From: Rummeliibacillus sp. POC4
GTDB taxonomy: Bacteria > Bacillota > Bacilli > Bacillales_A > Planococcaceae
Length of the DNA: 37,238 nucleotides
Direction of reading: 5' to 3'
Assembly: GCF_003576525.1 (NCBI RefSeq)
Contig: NZ_QWUA01000052.1
Location: forward strand, 1-37,238
Part shown: piece after piece, positions 18,763 to 26,433 of the stretch
How the letters are laid out: every line of letters starts with the position of its first letter
Position numbering within the stretch: position 1 is the stretch's first letter
The notes under the pieces: model-generated
What the model saw: the letters and a program-made list of their open reading frames with translations, nothing else
Databases searched by the model: none
Told to the model about the DNA's origin: nothing
Program-made: the position numbers and the translations under genes

Positions 18763-19908
18763 ATGGAAATTTTTTACTATGAACAACCTGTACCGATTGA
18801 TTTTGGTGTAGATAAAATTAAAGAGCTACCACAAATCTTAGAAAAATTTAATTTTAAAAAAGGATTATTGATTAGTGCACCTTCAATGATAAGAAACGGA
18901 ATTGCAGATGAGATAAAGGATGCTTCAAACGGTAAAATTGCAGCTATTTTTTCTGATATACAATCAAATCCAACCGTTCAAAATACAGATGATTGCGTTA
19001 AAGCCCTTATAGAAAATAATTGTGACTTTGCAATTGCGCTTGGTGGTGGAAGTATATTAGATTGTGCTAAAGTTGCCTGCTTTGTTGCAACAACTTCTTA
19101 TACAACTGAAGTCTATTTTACGAGGCAACAACCAATTTCACACAAAGGATTACCAATGATTGCTATTCCTACAACAGCGGGTACTGCAAGCGAAATTACA
19201 AATGTATCTGTGTTAACTGATACAAAACGCGGTATAAAGGGGCCGCTAGCAAGTGAGTTTTTATATCCTATTTATGCGTTAGTTGATCCAAAACTAACAT
19301 TAAGCTGTCCTCAACAAGTAACAGCATCCAGTGGCTTAGATGTTTTAGCTCATTCATTAGAAGCTTTTTATGGAAAAAAACACCAACCGTATACAGACCT
19401 AGTTGCCGAATATGCAGCAAAACTAGTTTTCGAAAATATCTTGGTTGCCTATCACGCTCCTGATAATATCGAAGCCCGTACCAATATGTGCCTAGCTTCC
19501 GTAACAGCAGGTATGGCATTTAACTTAACACAAACTGCTGCCGCTCATGCTTGTTCATACCCATTGACTCAAAATTTCGGTGTCCCACATGGAGAAGCAT
19601 GTGCTTTAACTTTACCTACTTTCTGGAGACTCAACAGTATCGGTAAAGAAGCAAAAAGACTAGATGCTTTTAGCCGTCGCCTCGGATTTGAAGATGCTAA
19701 GGACTTAGCAGATCAAATTGATGAATTAAAGAAAGAAATGAAAATGTGCTTAACAATCGAAGATGCAGGTGTAAAAACAGAAGATGATTTAAACCTTCTA
19801 ATTGCAAATAGTTTCGCTCCTAATATGCAAAATAACCCTGTAGAAATTAGTCCTGAATTATTAGAAAATCTTTATAAATCTATTTCAAGTGTTCATTCGA
19901 ATAATTAA
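18763..19908 (+). CDS. Iron-type alcohol dehydrogenase, probable malonate semialdehyde reductase
   Basis: 381-aa group III (FucO-like) metal-dependent alcohol dehydrogenase. The nucleotide-binding GGGS motif (ALGGGSILDCAK) is near residue 95 and PTTAGTASE near 140. The four metal ligands are all present at the usual spacing: D193 and H197 (LDVLAHSLE), H262 (AAAHACSY) and H276 (GVPHGEA). Coupled to the aminotransferase, it would reduce malonate semialdehyde to 3-hydroxypropionate with NAD(P)H (PydE role), removing a toxic aldehyde. That substrate is inferred from context. Start ATG 18763 follows AAAGGAGGAATTAT, and a strong terminator follows the stop. Confidence 0.9.
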   Translation: MEIFYYEQPVPIDFGVDKIKELPQILEKFNFKKGLLISAPSMIRNGIADEIKDASNGKIAAIFSDIQSNPTVQNTDDCVKALIENNCDFAIALGGGSILDCAKVACFVATTSYTTEVYFTRQQPISHKGLPMIAIPTTAGTASEITNVSVLTDTKRGIKGPLASEFLYPIYALVDPKLTLSCPQQVTASSGLDVLAHSLEAFYGKKHQPYTDLVAEYAAKLVFENILVAYHAPDNIEARTNMCLASVTAGMAFNLTQTAAAHACSYPLTQNFGVPHGEACALTLPTFWRLNSIGKEAKRLDAFSRRLGFEDAKDLADQIDELKKEMKMCLTIEDAGVKTEDDLNLLIANSFAPNMQNNPVEISPELLENLYKSISSVHSNN

Positions 19909-19996
19909 AAACTATTTTGACAGTGTAGCTTTATAAATGAGATTGACTAATTAAAATAGCATTCAGTAATTTATATCAAAGTATGATTAAAAACAT

Positions 19997-20042
19997 AAAA
20001 ACATCTCTTCTCCTCATATATTTCTAGAGAAGAGATGTTTTT
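19997..20042 (+). terminator. Rho-independent terminator after the dehydrogenase gene
   Basis: A 16-bp stem, AAAAACATCTCTTCTC against GAGAAGAGATGTTTTT, around a 14-base loop with a T-run on the 3' arm. It closes the plus-strand catabolic transcript. Confidence 0.9.
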
Positions 20043-20105
20043 AATTAGTTGATTCTGTTAGTTTTTTATTATAGAGGTCAAAAATTGGTGAGGTAAGTAT
20101 ATAAG

Positions 20106-20585
20106 ATGAATTTATTTATGGAGAATATGAATGAAGAAATGGCTATCAACATTCTCAAATGGAAATACGAAGAGCCCTATGATTTTTACAATAATGAAAT
20201 AACATATGAATCGAAGCAAGAATTACTTGACCATTCATACTACGCAATTGTAAATGAATTTAAAGAACTAATTGGTTTTTTCTGCATCGGGAAGAATGCA
20301 CAAGTACCAATTGGTATTCAATTTGGTGCTTATATAGATGATTTTGTTGATATGGGTCCTGGTATGAATCCTAATCTTGTGGGCAAAGGTAATGGTTTTG
20401 AATTTTGCTCATTCATAATTAATTTTATTAAAGAAACTTATAAAAGTACGCCAATAAGATTAACTGTGGCCAAATTCAATTTAAGAGCTATCCATCTATA
20501 TGAAAAGCTTGGTTTTGTTTTGGAAGATGAATTCAGCACCGATCTTATAGAATTTATTACTATGGTTAAAAAGGAAACTTATTAA
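20106..20585 (+). CDS. GNAT-family N-acetyltransferase
   Basis: 159-aa cytoplasmic acetyl-CoA-dependent acyltransferase of the RimI-like GNAT fold. The N-terminal segment WKYEEPYDFYN is typical of a Bacillus GNAT subgroup. The CoA-binding loop reads LVGKGNGFEFC (the degenerate Q/R-x-x-G-x-G/A signature, here GKGNG), and the closing motif is NLRAIHLYEKLGFVLE. The substrate is unknown. A GAGGTAA box precedes ATG 20106; an alternative ATG lies a few codons in. It is a single-gene unit with terminators on both sides, not obviously linked to the pyrimidine genes. Confidence 0.88.
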   Translation: MNLFMENMNEEMAINILKWKYEEPYDFYNNEITYESKQELLDHSYYAIVNEFKELIGFFCIGKNAQVPIGIQFGAYIDDFVDMGPGMNPNLVGKGNGFEFCSFIINFIKETYKSTPIRLTVAKFNLRAIHLYEKLGFVLEDEFSTDLIEFITMVKKETY

Positions 20586-20611
20586 AACCTCATATTCTAT
20601 ATATAGGTAAT

Positions 20612-20647
20612 AAAAAGAGATGGCGAATTTATCGACGTCTCTTTTTT
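20612..20647 (+). terminator. Rho-independent terminator after the acetyltransferase
   Basis: AAAAAGAGA pairs with TCTCTTTTT, with further pairs GCGA / TCG near the loop, ending in T6. It is 27 bases past the stop. Confidence 0.82.
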
Positions 20648-20848
20648 ATGTGTTAGGTGCTAGCTTACTAGTATTTAGCTAAATTCGGCATCTCATTTCT
20701 CGGGAAATAATTAAGACGCAGGATAATTATTATGTTATGTTATCTTTTCTATTTAAGGTAAACACCTCTAATAGTATTTCTCATATTAGCTCAATAATAT
20801 TATTTTAACTTTAAGATGTTTTATATCTGTCTTTTGACAAATACTACT

Positions 20849-20887
20849 TTTAAAATAACTTAACATATCCTTACATTCTATCAATAT
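20849..20887 (+). promoter_or_regulatory. Pho-box-like direct repeat array upstream of alkaline phosphatase
   Basis: Four hexamers recur at exact 11-base steps: TTTAAA (20849), TTAACA (20860), TTACAT (20871) and CAATAT (20882). The PhoP-binding consensus of B. subtilis is TT(A/C/T)ACA-like hexamers separated by about five bases. Two of the four fit well and two loosely. Location before a phosphatase gene supports PhoP control under phosphate starvation. Confidence 0.6.
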
Positions 20888-20943
20888 TAGCTTAATAATG
20901 ATTATTTATAGTTAAACTATACCAATTAAAGGAGGCAATACCA

Positions 20944-22329
20944 TTGAAATCTTATTTATCAAAGAAACTTATTTCTATTGCTGCAATTTCCACACTTGCT
21001 TTAAGCAGCCTTACTATTTCAGCTTCGGATGTTGATGCAAAGACTACTACAAAGAAAAATGAAGTGAAAAACGTCATTTTCTTAATCGGGGATGGTATGG
21101 GGAATTCATACACTTCTGCTTACCGTTATTTAAAAAATAGTTCAAGTAATCAGTATGTAAACCAGACATCATTCGACAAATATTTAGTTGGACAACAAAT
21201 GACATACCCTGAAGACCCAGAAGAAAATGTGACAGATTCAGCTTCCGCAGCAACTGCTATGTCAGCAGGTGTTAAAACATACAATAATGCCATTGCAGTT
21301 GATAATAATAAAGAGAATGTAAAAACTGTCTTAGAATCTGCTAAAGAAATGGGAAAAGCAACTGGTTTAGTTGCAACATCTGAAATTACACATGCAACAC
21401 CTGCTGCTTTCGGTGCTCATGATGAGACTCGAAAAAATATGAATGGTATTGCAGATGATTATTTTGATGAATTGGTAAATGGAAAACATAAAATTGATGT
21501 GCTTCTTGGTGGTGGTAAATCTAATTTCGTCCGTCAAGACCGTGATCTTACAAAAGAATTTAAATCAGCAGGTTATAACTATGTAACTTCAAAATCAGAA
21601 TTACAAAAAAATAACAATTCAAAATTACTTGGATTATTTGCTGATGGTGGGTTAGACAAATTGATTGACCGCAATGCTGCTACCCCATCACTTGCTGACA
21701 TGACAAATGCAGCTCTTAAACAACTAAGTAAGGATAAAGACGGTTTCTTCTTAATGATCGAAGGAAGCCAAATCGATTGGGCTGGTCATGACAACGACAT
21801 TGTTGCTGCTATGAGTGAAATGAAAGATTTTGAAAAAGCATTTGAAGCTGCTATTGCCTATGCTAAAAAAGACAAAAATACTCTCGTAGTTGCTACAGCT
21901 GACCATTCAACAGGTGGTTTCTCATTAGCTGCAAAAGATGATTATAACTGGTTCCCAGAAGCGATTAAAGCTGCTAAAAAAACACCAGATTATATGGCTC
22001 AACAAATAGCTGCAGGTGCTGATGTAGAAGAAACATTAAAAAAATACAGCGGACTTACTTTAACTGCTGACGAGATCAAATCGGTGAAAGATGTAACTTC
22101 AGGTAAAGCGACTGATATTGATAATGCCATTGAAAAAATATACGATAAACGTTCTAATACCGGTTGGACAACAGGTGGTCATACAGGCGAAGATGTAAAT
22201 GTTTATGCTTTTGGACCTGATGCTTCTAAATTTGCAGGACAAATCGACAATACCGATCAAGCTAAAATTATCTTCAATATCATTGAAAAAAACAAAAAGA
22301 AAAAGACTAAAATAAAAGATCAATCATAA
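20944..22329 (+). CDS. Secreted alkaline phosphatase (PhoA/PhoB family)
   Basis: Zinc/magnesium phosphomonoesterase exported to release phosphate from organic esters. 461 aa with an N-terminal signal peptide (KKLISIAAISTLALSSLTISAS, cleavage around residue 28-32). Family motifs in order are LIGDGMGNS (metal Asp50), the nucleophile motif TDSASAAT (Ser99), THATPAAFGAHDETR, EGSQIDWAGHDND, VVATADHSTGG and TTGGHTGEDVNVYAFGP with the metal histidine. The start is TTG 20944, eight bases after AAAGGAGG; no ATG is suitably placed. A Pho-box-like array lies ~60 bases upstream. The lysine-rich C-terminal tail might hold the protein at the wall; that is speculation. Confidence 0.94.
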   Translation: MKSYLSKKLISIAAISTLALSSLTISASDVDAKTTTKKNEVKNVIFLIGDGMGNSYTSAYRYLKNSSSNQYVNQTSFDKYLVGQQMTYPEDPEENVTDSASAATAMSAGVKTYNNAIAVDNNKENVKTVLESAKEMGKATGLVATSEITHATPAAFGAHDETRKNMNGIADDYFDELVNGKHKIDVLLGGGKSNFVRQDRDLTKEFKSAGYNYVTSKSELQKNNNSKLLGLFADGGLDKLIDRNAATPSLADMTNAALKQLSKDKDGFFLMIEGSQIDWAGHDNDIVAAMSEMKDFEKAFEAAIAYAKKDKNTLVVATADHSTGGFSLAAKDDYNWFPEAIKAAKKTPDYMAQQIAAGADVEETLKKYSGLTLTADEIKSVKDVTSGKATDIDNAIEKIYDKRSNTGWTTGGHTGEDVNVYAFGPDASKFAGQIDNTDQAKIIFNIIEKNKKKKTKIKDQS

Positions 22330-22373
22330 TTATGAGGCAAATTTCATTGTCTTAAAATTACTCAAACAACATG

Positions 22374-22410
22374 ATCTGGTCGTCCCTTTCAGTGGCGTCC
22401 AGATTTTTTC
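22374..22410 (+). terminator. Rho-independent terminator after alkaline phosphatase
   Basis: ATCTGG..CG pairs with CG..CCAGAT around CCCTTTCAGTG, followed by six T. It stands between the phosphatase and the lipoprotein gene, so the latter may need its own promoter or read-through. Confidence 0.78.
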
Positions 22411-22428
22411 AAGCAAGGAGGAACAATA

Positions 22429-23085
22429 TTGAATAAGTCTATTACTACCCTACTACTTAGTGGTTGTATACTAACTTTACTATCAGGTTGCTCAATACAA
22501 TCTTCTACTTCAAATAGCTCTCATGCAGAAGCTGCCAGTAATACAGATTATCATAAAAATTATCAAGCAAATCCTCAAGTAACAGATGATCGAACATTAT
22601 TAAATGTAGGAGATGAAATTACTGACAAACTCGGTTATGCAAAACTAAAAAAAGCAAATTTAAAGCAAAAGAGTTTTGAAATTGGTGATATCATCTTAAC
22701 AATTCGGGATGTGAAACAAGTTTATCTTGAACCTACTTATTCAATGATTGATTATTTTCACGTTTTAACTCATGAGCCTACGTTTGATGTCGTCAAATCA
22801 TTTGTTGAGATTACTAACAACAGTGATAAGACCGTTCATTTCTCCCCTGTTGCTTTACTAACTTCAAATACAGGGCAAAAATGGACATGGGAACAAGATA
22901 TTTATCTAGATGACTTATCCGGTACAATAGAACCGAGTCAAACAAAAAGAGGAAATATTGGTTATATCCTTGATGAAGCTCATACTTCACCGACAAAATA
23001 TGTCCTACAAACGAGTGATGTCTTTGACGAAAAAGAAAATAAAATTGCAGATAGCAAAAAAATAACCCTAACATTGCCAGAGTAA
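22429..23085 (+). CDS. Lipoprotein with DUF4352-like domain
   Basis: 218-aa exported lipoprotein. The signal sequence carries a lipobox LSGC with the lipidated cysteine at residue 21 (Cys13 is an unlikely alternative). A serine-rich linker follows, and from ~80 an immunoglobulin-like DUF4352 type domain: IGDIILTIRDVKQVY, FVEITNNSDKTVHFSP, and IEPSQTKRGNIGYILDE. Such domains bind ligands or partners on the cell surface; no specific role is known. TTG 22429 follows AAGGAGGAAC by four bases. It begins 100 bases after the phosphatase stop with a terminator between. Confidence 0.82.
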   Translation: MNKSITTLLLSGCILTLLSGCSIQSSTSNSSHAEAASNTDYHKNYQANPQVTDDRTLLNVGDEITDKLGYAKLKKANLKQKSFEIGDIILTIRDVKQVYLEPTYSMIDYFHVLTHEPTFDVVKSFVEITNNSDKTVHFSPVALLTSNTGQKWTWEQDIYLDDLSGTIEPSQTKRGNIGYILDEAHTSPTKYVLQTSDVFDEKENKIADSKKITLTLPE

Positions 23086-23094
23086 AATAGTAAT

Positions 23095-23126
23095 CCCTTC
23101 TTTGTCTTCTAATAGAAGGGTTTTTT
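23095..23126 (+). terminator. Rho-independent terminator after the lipoprotein gene
   Basis: Seven-base stem CCCTTCT / AGAAGGG with a 12-base loop and T6 immediately after; ten bases past the stop. Confidence 0.88.
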
Positions 23127-23201
23127 CTTTTATTTGGTAAAGAAACTTTTTATCTTAACATTCGTCTTAAAAAACATGGTAAACTATTATAGAATTGAAA
23201 T

Positions 23202-23357
23202 AACCATAGATATGGGTTTTTTCATATATACTAAAAGGATTTGAACATAATTTATCCTTTTATAGGCAGCATTATTCAGCTATATTCTTCGCTTCTCTCG
23301 TTCTTGCGATAGAATCATAGTGCCTGTTTGGGAAAAAATATTAGAAAGGGAGGAAGG
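23202..23357 (+). promoter_or_regulatory. Structured leader before the glucosaminidase gene
   Basis: A short hairpin ACCAT / ATGGGT followed by T6 (23202-23222) resembles an attenuator. Next come a hairpin AAAGGAT / ATCCTTT (about 23234-23260) and a long arm, GGCA (23265) to TGCC (23321-23324). The long arm encloses ATTCTTCGC paired with GCGATAGAAT. A GGGAGGAAGG lies just after. No riboswitch class that I know (including the ydaO type common at cell-wall hydrolases) matches. Structure was judged by eye. Confidence 0.35.
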
Positions 23358-23388
23358 TTTCAAAGATTTCATTTTAAACCGTTTACCG

Positions 23389-24135
23389 ATGAAAAAAGCT
23401 TTGTTACTTACACTATTTACTACAATATTATTTGCTACATCTGTTTTTATCATCATTCAACAATTATCTCAATCGGTTTCAGAGCCATCAAAAAAATACA
23501 TAGAAGATCAAAGTGTGGAAAGCTTTATCGGCTCCATTGGTGAAAATGCGCGTGAGATTGCAGATAAACACGATTTGTATGCTTCTGTAATGATTGCTCA
23601 AGCTGTATTAGAAAGCAATGGTGGTACAAGTGATCTAAGCACCCCACCAAATAATAACCTTTTTGGCATCAAAGGTTCATATAAAAAACAATCTGTTACT
23701 TTCCAGACATCTGAGGACAACGGTAGTGGGCAAATGCATCAAATATATGCAAAATTTAGAAAGTACCCTAGTTACAAGGCATCTTTGGAAGATTACGCTG
23801 AATTACTTCATAATGGAGTGTCTTGGAACAAAAATTATTATAAAAAGACATTTAAAAGCAAAACCAGATCATATAAAGAGGCTACAAAATATTTAACTGG
23901 CACATACGCGACTGATACAAATTATCACCAAAAACTAAATTCAATCATAAAACAATACCATTTAACAGAATATGACCAACCAAAAAAGGAAAAGAAACAA
24001 GTAGTCGTAAAAAGTGGGGAAACATTAAATTCTCTTTCTCATAAATACGGTGTTTCTGTTACATCCATCAAACAATGGAATCGATTAGATAACAATGCAG
24101 TTGAAAATGGTCAAAAGCTTTTAATCTATCAATAA
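23389..24135 (+). CDS. Glucosaminidase (FlgJ/GH73-like) with C-terminal LysM
   Basis: Exported peptidoglycan hydrolase, probably cutting beta-N-acetylglucosaminyl bonds of the wall. A signal/anchor helix (KKALLLTLFTTILFATSVF) is followed by a GH73 domain. Visible there are YASVMIAQAVLESNGGTSDLS, with the presumed catalytic Glu in LESNGG, then NLFGIKG and KFRKYPSYKASLEDYAELL. A single LysM (VVKSGETLNSLSHKYGVSV, IKQWNRLDN) ends it. The start is uncertain. ATG 23389 gives a normal signal peptide and 248 aa but has no close binding site. GTG 23320 in the same frame gives 271 aa and lies in a predicted stem. No in-frame start follows the nearby GGGAGG at a normal distance. Confidence 0.82.
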   Translation: MKKALLLTLFTTILFATSVFIIIQQLSQSVSEPSKKYIEDQSVESFIGSIGENAREIADKHDLYASVMIAQAVLESNGGTSDLSTPPNNNLFGIKGSYKKQSVTFQTSEDNGSGQMHQIYAKFRKYPSYKASLEDYAELLHNGVSWNKNYYKKTFKSKTRSYKEATKYLTGTYATDTNYHQKLNSIIKQYHLTEYDQPKKEKKQVVVKSGETLNSLSHKYGVSVTSIKQWNRLDNNAVENGQKLLIYQ

Positions 24136-24140
24136 TAAAA

Positions 24141-24187
24141 AGAGAGGCTTTCCATAATTAAAGAGATTATGGAAAGCCTCTTTTTTC
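24141..24187 (+). terminator. Strong terminator after the glucosaminidase gene
   Basis: A 15-bp perfect stem GAGGCTTTCCATAAT / ATTATGGAAAGCCTC around a seven-base loop, followed by T6. Confidence 0.94.
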
Positions 24188-24214
24188 TATAAAAATATCC
24201 ACTTTAAAGGTATT

Positions 24215-24284
24215 GGGGCTGTGGTGGTCGAATACCACTACCCTCGTCGCGAAAAGTGTGCCTCTAAAATTACTGTTCAGGCAC
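24215..24284. other. GC-rich double-hairpin segment between convergent genes
   Basis: Two hairpins: GTGGT / ACCAC with a CGAAT loop and flanking GG/CC pairs (24224-24238 core), and GTGCCT / AGGCAC with a 15-base loop (24258-24284). The composition is clearly richer in GC than the surroundings. The second, read on the minus strand, is followed by ACTTTTC and may be a weak terminator for lrgB. A small RNA or repeat fragment is another possibility. Confidence 0.35.
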
Positions 24285-24298
24285 GTCGTTTTGTTTAG

Positions 24299-24997
24299 TT
24301 AGCCGACTAAATAATGCTGAAGAACAGGGAAAAAAGTATCTGATAAAACAATACTAATAAGAGCTGCTACAATCATTGCAAGACTTGAATAAGTTCCTTC
24401 TAATTCCCCTATTTCGAAGGCCTTAGATGTACCACAGCCATGAGCACCCATTCCCAATAACAAACCTTTTGCTGCGGATGTTCGTATTCGAATATATTTT
24501 ATGACAAGCGGTCCAATAATACTCCCAGTTAACCCAGTAACAATAACAAATACAGCTGTCATAGTAGGCTCACCCCCTATGATTTCTGAAATATCCATTG
24601 CAATAGGTGTTGTAATTGAACGCGGAACTAAACTATTGACCATATCATTTGATAAACCAATCCACATTGCAAACAAAAAAGATGAAATGATGGCAACGGC
24701 ACTACCTGTAACTAAGCTCAATCCAATTGCTTTTGCATGCTTCTTTAATAGTGGAAAGTTCTTATAAATAGGAACAGCGAATGCAACTGTAGCTGGTCCT
24801 AGAAGTTTAGATAACCAAGTCGCTCCTGAATTATAATCACTATATGAGGTATGAGTGATTAACAATATTGCAATAATAATTAGCGGACAAATTAATAATG
24901 GTGATAAGATAATCCAATTCATCTTTTTATAAACTTTCTTGCTTAATAAAAAGATAATAATAGTACCTATAAAGCTTATAAGACCAATTAAACTCAT
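24299..24997 (-). CDS. lrgB: LrgB/CidB-family membrane protein
   Basis: 232-aa integral membrane protein with about seven helices, partner of the LrgA-type protein. Conserved features are the N-terminal SLIGLISFIGTIIIFLLSKK, the SKLLGPATVAFAVPIYKN motif, GSAVAIISSF, SITTPIAMDISEIIGG and LLGMGAHGCGTSKAFEIGE. The pair is described as a holin/antiholin-like system affecting murein hydrolase export, and in some Bacilli as a pyruvate uptake channel. ATG 24997 overlaps the lrgA stop as ATGA, so translation is coupled; the longer in-frame start at 25048 lies inside lrgA and is rejected. Confidence 0.9.
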   Translation of the reverse strand: MSLIGLISFIGTIIIFLLSKKVYKKMNWIILSPLLICPLIIIAILLITHTSYSDYNSGATWLSKLLGPATVAFAVPIYKNFPLLKKHAKAIGLSLVTGSAVAIISSFLFAMWIGLSNDMVNSLVPRSITTPIAMDISEIIGGEPTMTAVFVIVTGLTGSIIGPLVIKYIRIRTSAAKGLLLGMGAHGCGTSKAFEIGELEGTYSSLAMIVAALISIVLSDTFFPVLQHYLVG

Positions 24998-25365
24998 GCT
25001 TTTTTCGCACCCCTCTTTTGGACAGAATCTGCAACTAATCCTGTACAAGCCATCACGACGATTGTGCTTAACACAATTACAGCTACAAGCTTAACGCCAA
25101 TAACACCCAGAATCTGGTCGTACTGCACAACACCTACTGCTGAAGGTACAAAGAATAGTAGTAATTCGCCAGTCAATAATCCCGCGCCAAGATCCACCCA
25201 TTCAAGCTTCACAATATGTAACTGTAATGCAGTGAACAATAAGACCAAACCAATAATACTTCCAGGGATAGGCAAATGAACCAATCTTGCAATCCCATCA
25301 CCTAAAAGCAAAATACCGTATAGAAAAATAATTTGAAGAATTATTTTGATTATTTTCATATACAT
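24994..25365 (-). CDS. lrgA: LrgA/CidA-family membrane protein
   Basis: Small holin-like membrane protein, 123 aa with four helices. Family motifs are LLGDGIARLVHLPIPGSIIGLVLLF and LLTGELLLFFVPSAVGVVQY. It works with LrgB in the cytoplasmic membrane. ATG 25365 is favoured; the GTG at 25374 overlaps the AAAGGTG ribosome-binding region, and ATG 25359 is also possible. A terminator-like hairpin and an inverted repeat lie directly upstream, suggesting regulated read-through. The LysR-type gene at 25537 lies upstream on the same strand and is the probable regulator. Confidence 0.9.
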   Translation of the reverse strand: MYMKIIKIILQIIFLYGILLLGDGIARLVHLPIPGSIIGLVLLFTALQLHIVKLEWVDLGAGLLTGELLLFFVPSAVGVVQYDQILGVIGVKLVAVIVLSTIVVMACTGLVADSVQKRGAKKA

Positions 25366-25383
25366 ATAAATCACACCTTTTTA

Positions 25384-25481
25384 AATTGTATTGAAAAAAC
25401 CGTCTTAAACAATCTAGACGGTTATAAACAGAAACTACCTTATAATGGTTCGTCTTGCTTATCGATCTATTCAATACAATT
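25384..25481 (-). promoter_or_regulatory. lrgAB leader: inverted repeat enclosing a terminator hairpin
   Basis: A perfect 12-bp inverted repeat, AATTGTATTGAA at 25384-25395 and TTCAATACAATT at 25470-25481, brackets the hairpin described separately. The shared core TTCAATACA recurs at 26423-26431 just upstream of the LysR-type gene start. It could be a LysR operator or an RNA structure. Confidence 0.45.
25393..25423 (-). terminator. Terminator or attenuator upstream of lrgA
   Basis: On the minus strand AACCGTCT and AGACGGTT form a perfect 8-bp stem with a 10-base loop, followed by T6. It lies ~113 bases past the LysR gene stop and only ~28 before lrgA ATG, so it can end the LysR transcript or attenuate lrgAB. 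Confidence 0.8.
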
Positions 25482-25536
25482 ACTTTACTCTATTGTTTAA
25501 CATTCGTAAAATACATATTTTTTATATTTTGTATTC

Positions 25537-26421
25537 CTAAATGGAATAGTTTGGTGCGATATATTGGATAAAACTTTTCGTTGCATGGGATAAATATCGA
25601 TCCTTTTTAACGATAAGAACAATCTCCCACGGTATAGACGGATTGACAATTGGTATTGCCTTAACAGCATTAGGATTAACTTTTTCAGCTATTGCTTTAG
25701 GGAACATGGCAATCCCGAGGTTATGCTCAACCATTTGACTGATAAAGTCCCATTGCGAACTTTCATATGCAATGTGAGGTGTAAATCCAGCATTTTCACA
25801 CTCTTGTAATATGCGATCATGTAATGTGAAATCTTGGCTGAACAATAACATAGACTCATTTTTAAGATCTTGCATCGTAACTGTCTCTTGTTTTGCTAAG
25901 GGGTTGGATTGATTGACAATTAGCATTAATTGCTGTGATGTATACGGAATGACATGGAATTCTTCTGTATCAGCCGGTAACATAACAAACCCCATATCTA
26001 AATCGCCTGCCCCTACTAAATCTTTAATCACATTTGCTCCTCTCTCATCTATTTCAATAGTTATTCCAGGATACTTTTCTTGGAATCCTTTAATCATTTG
26101 CGGAAAAAAGAGAATACCTATTAAAGGAGGCATACCTATTTTTATTTTCCCCTTTTTTAATTGTGTTACATCTTCTAATACAACATCTAATTCATCTACT
26201 AAATTTAATATTTTCATCGCATGTTCATAGACCACTTCACCTACATCTGTTAATTCACTTTTTCGTGGTGAACGGTGAAATAGTGTAACATCCATTTGTT
26301 GTTCTAAAGATTTAACCACTTTACTCAATGTTGGTTGAGTGATATGTAAAATATCGGCTGCCTTTGAAAAGCTCTTATTTTTGGCAACAGTAACAAAATA
26401 TTTTAATTCTCTAATTTCCAT
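25537..26421 (-). CDS. LysR-family regulator, CidR/YwbI-like
   Basis: 294-aa LysR-type transcription factor. Residues 1-60 form the DNA-binding helix-turn-helix (MEIRELKYFVTVAKNKSFSK, ILHITQPTLSKVVKSLEQQM). From ~90 a periplasmic-binding-like effector domain follows (KIKIGMPPLIGILFFPQMI, NVIKDLVGAGDLDMGFVMLP). Proximity to lrgAB fits CidR/YwbI, which controls holin-like operons in response to a metabolite such as acetate or pyruvate; that effector is inference. ATG 26421 follows AAAGGTGT; the 27 upstream codons lie ahead of that site and are rejected. A palindrome sits at 26434. Confidence 0.9.
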   Translation of the reverse strand: MEIRELKYFVTVAKNKSFSKAADILHITQPTLSKVVKSLEQQMDVTLFHRSPRKSELTDVGEVVYEHAMKILNLVDELDVVLEDVTQLKKGKIKIGMPPLIGILFFPQMIKGFQEKYPGITIEIDERGANVIKDLVGAGDLDMGFVMLPADTEEFHVIPYTSQQLMLIVNQSNPLAKQETVTMQDLKNESMLLFSQDFTLHDRILQECENAGFTPHIAYESSQWDFISQMVEHNLGIAMFPKAIAEKVNPNAVKAIPIVNPSIPWEIVLIVKKDRYLSHATKSFIQYIAPNYSI

Positions 26422-26433
26422 CTTCAATACACC

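Larger units (their letters stand above)
20586..20943. other. Intergenic region before the alkaline phosphatase gene
   Basis: Besides the terminator at 20612 and the Pho-box array at 20849, it contains an inverted repeat AATAATTA / TAATTATT (20706-20731). It also contains a 16-base direct repeat, ATATTAGCTCAATAAT (20783-20798) and ATATTAGCTTAATAAT (20884-20899), differing at one position. No gene is seen. Confidence 0.5.

Noticed and set aside
23202-23357. ydaO (c-di-AMP) riboswitch before the glucosaminidase gene
   Set aside because: The expected conserved blocks of that class are not found; only generic hairpins are seen.
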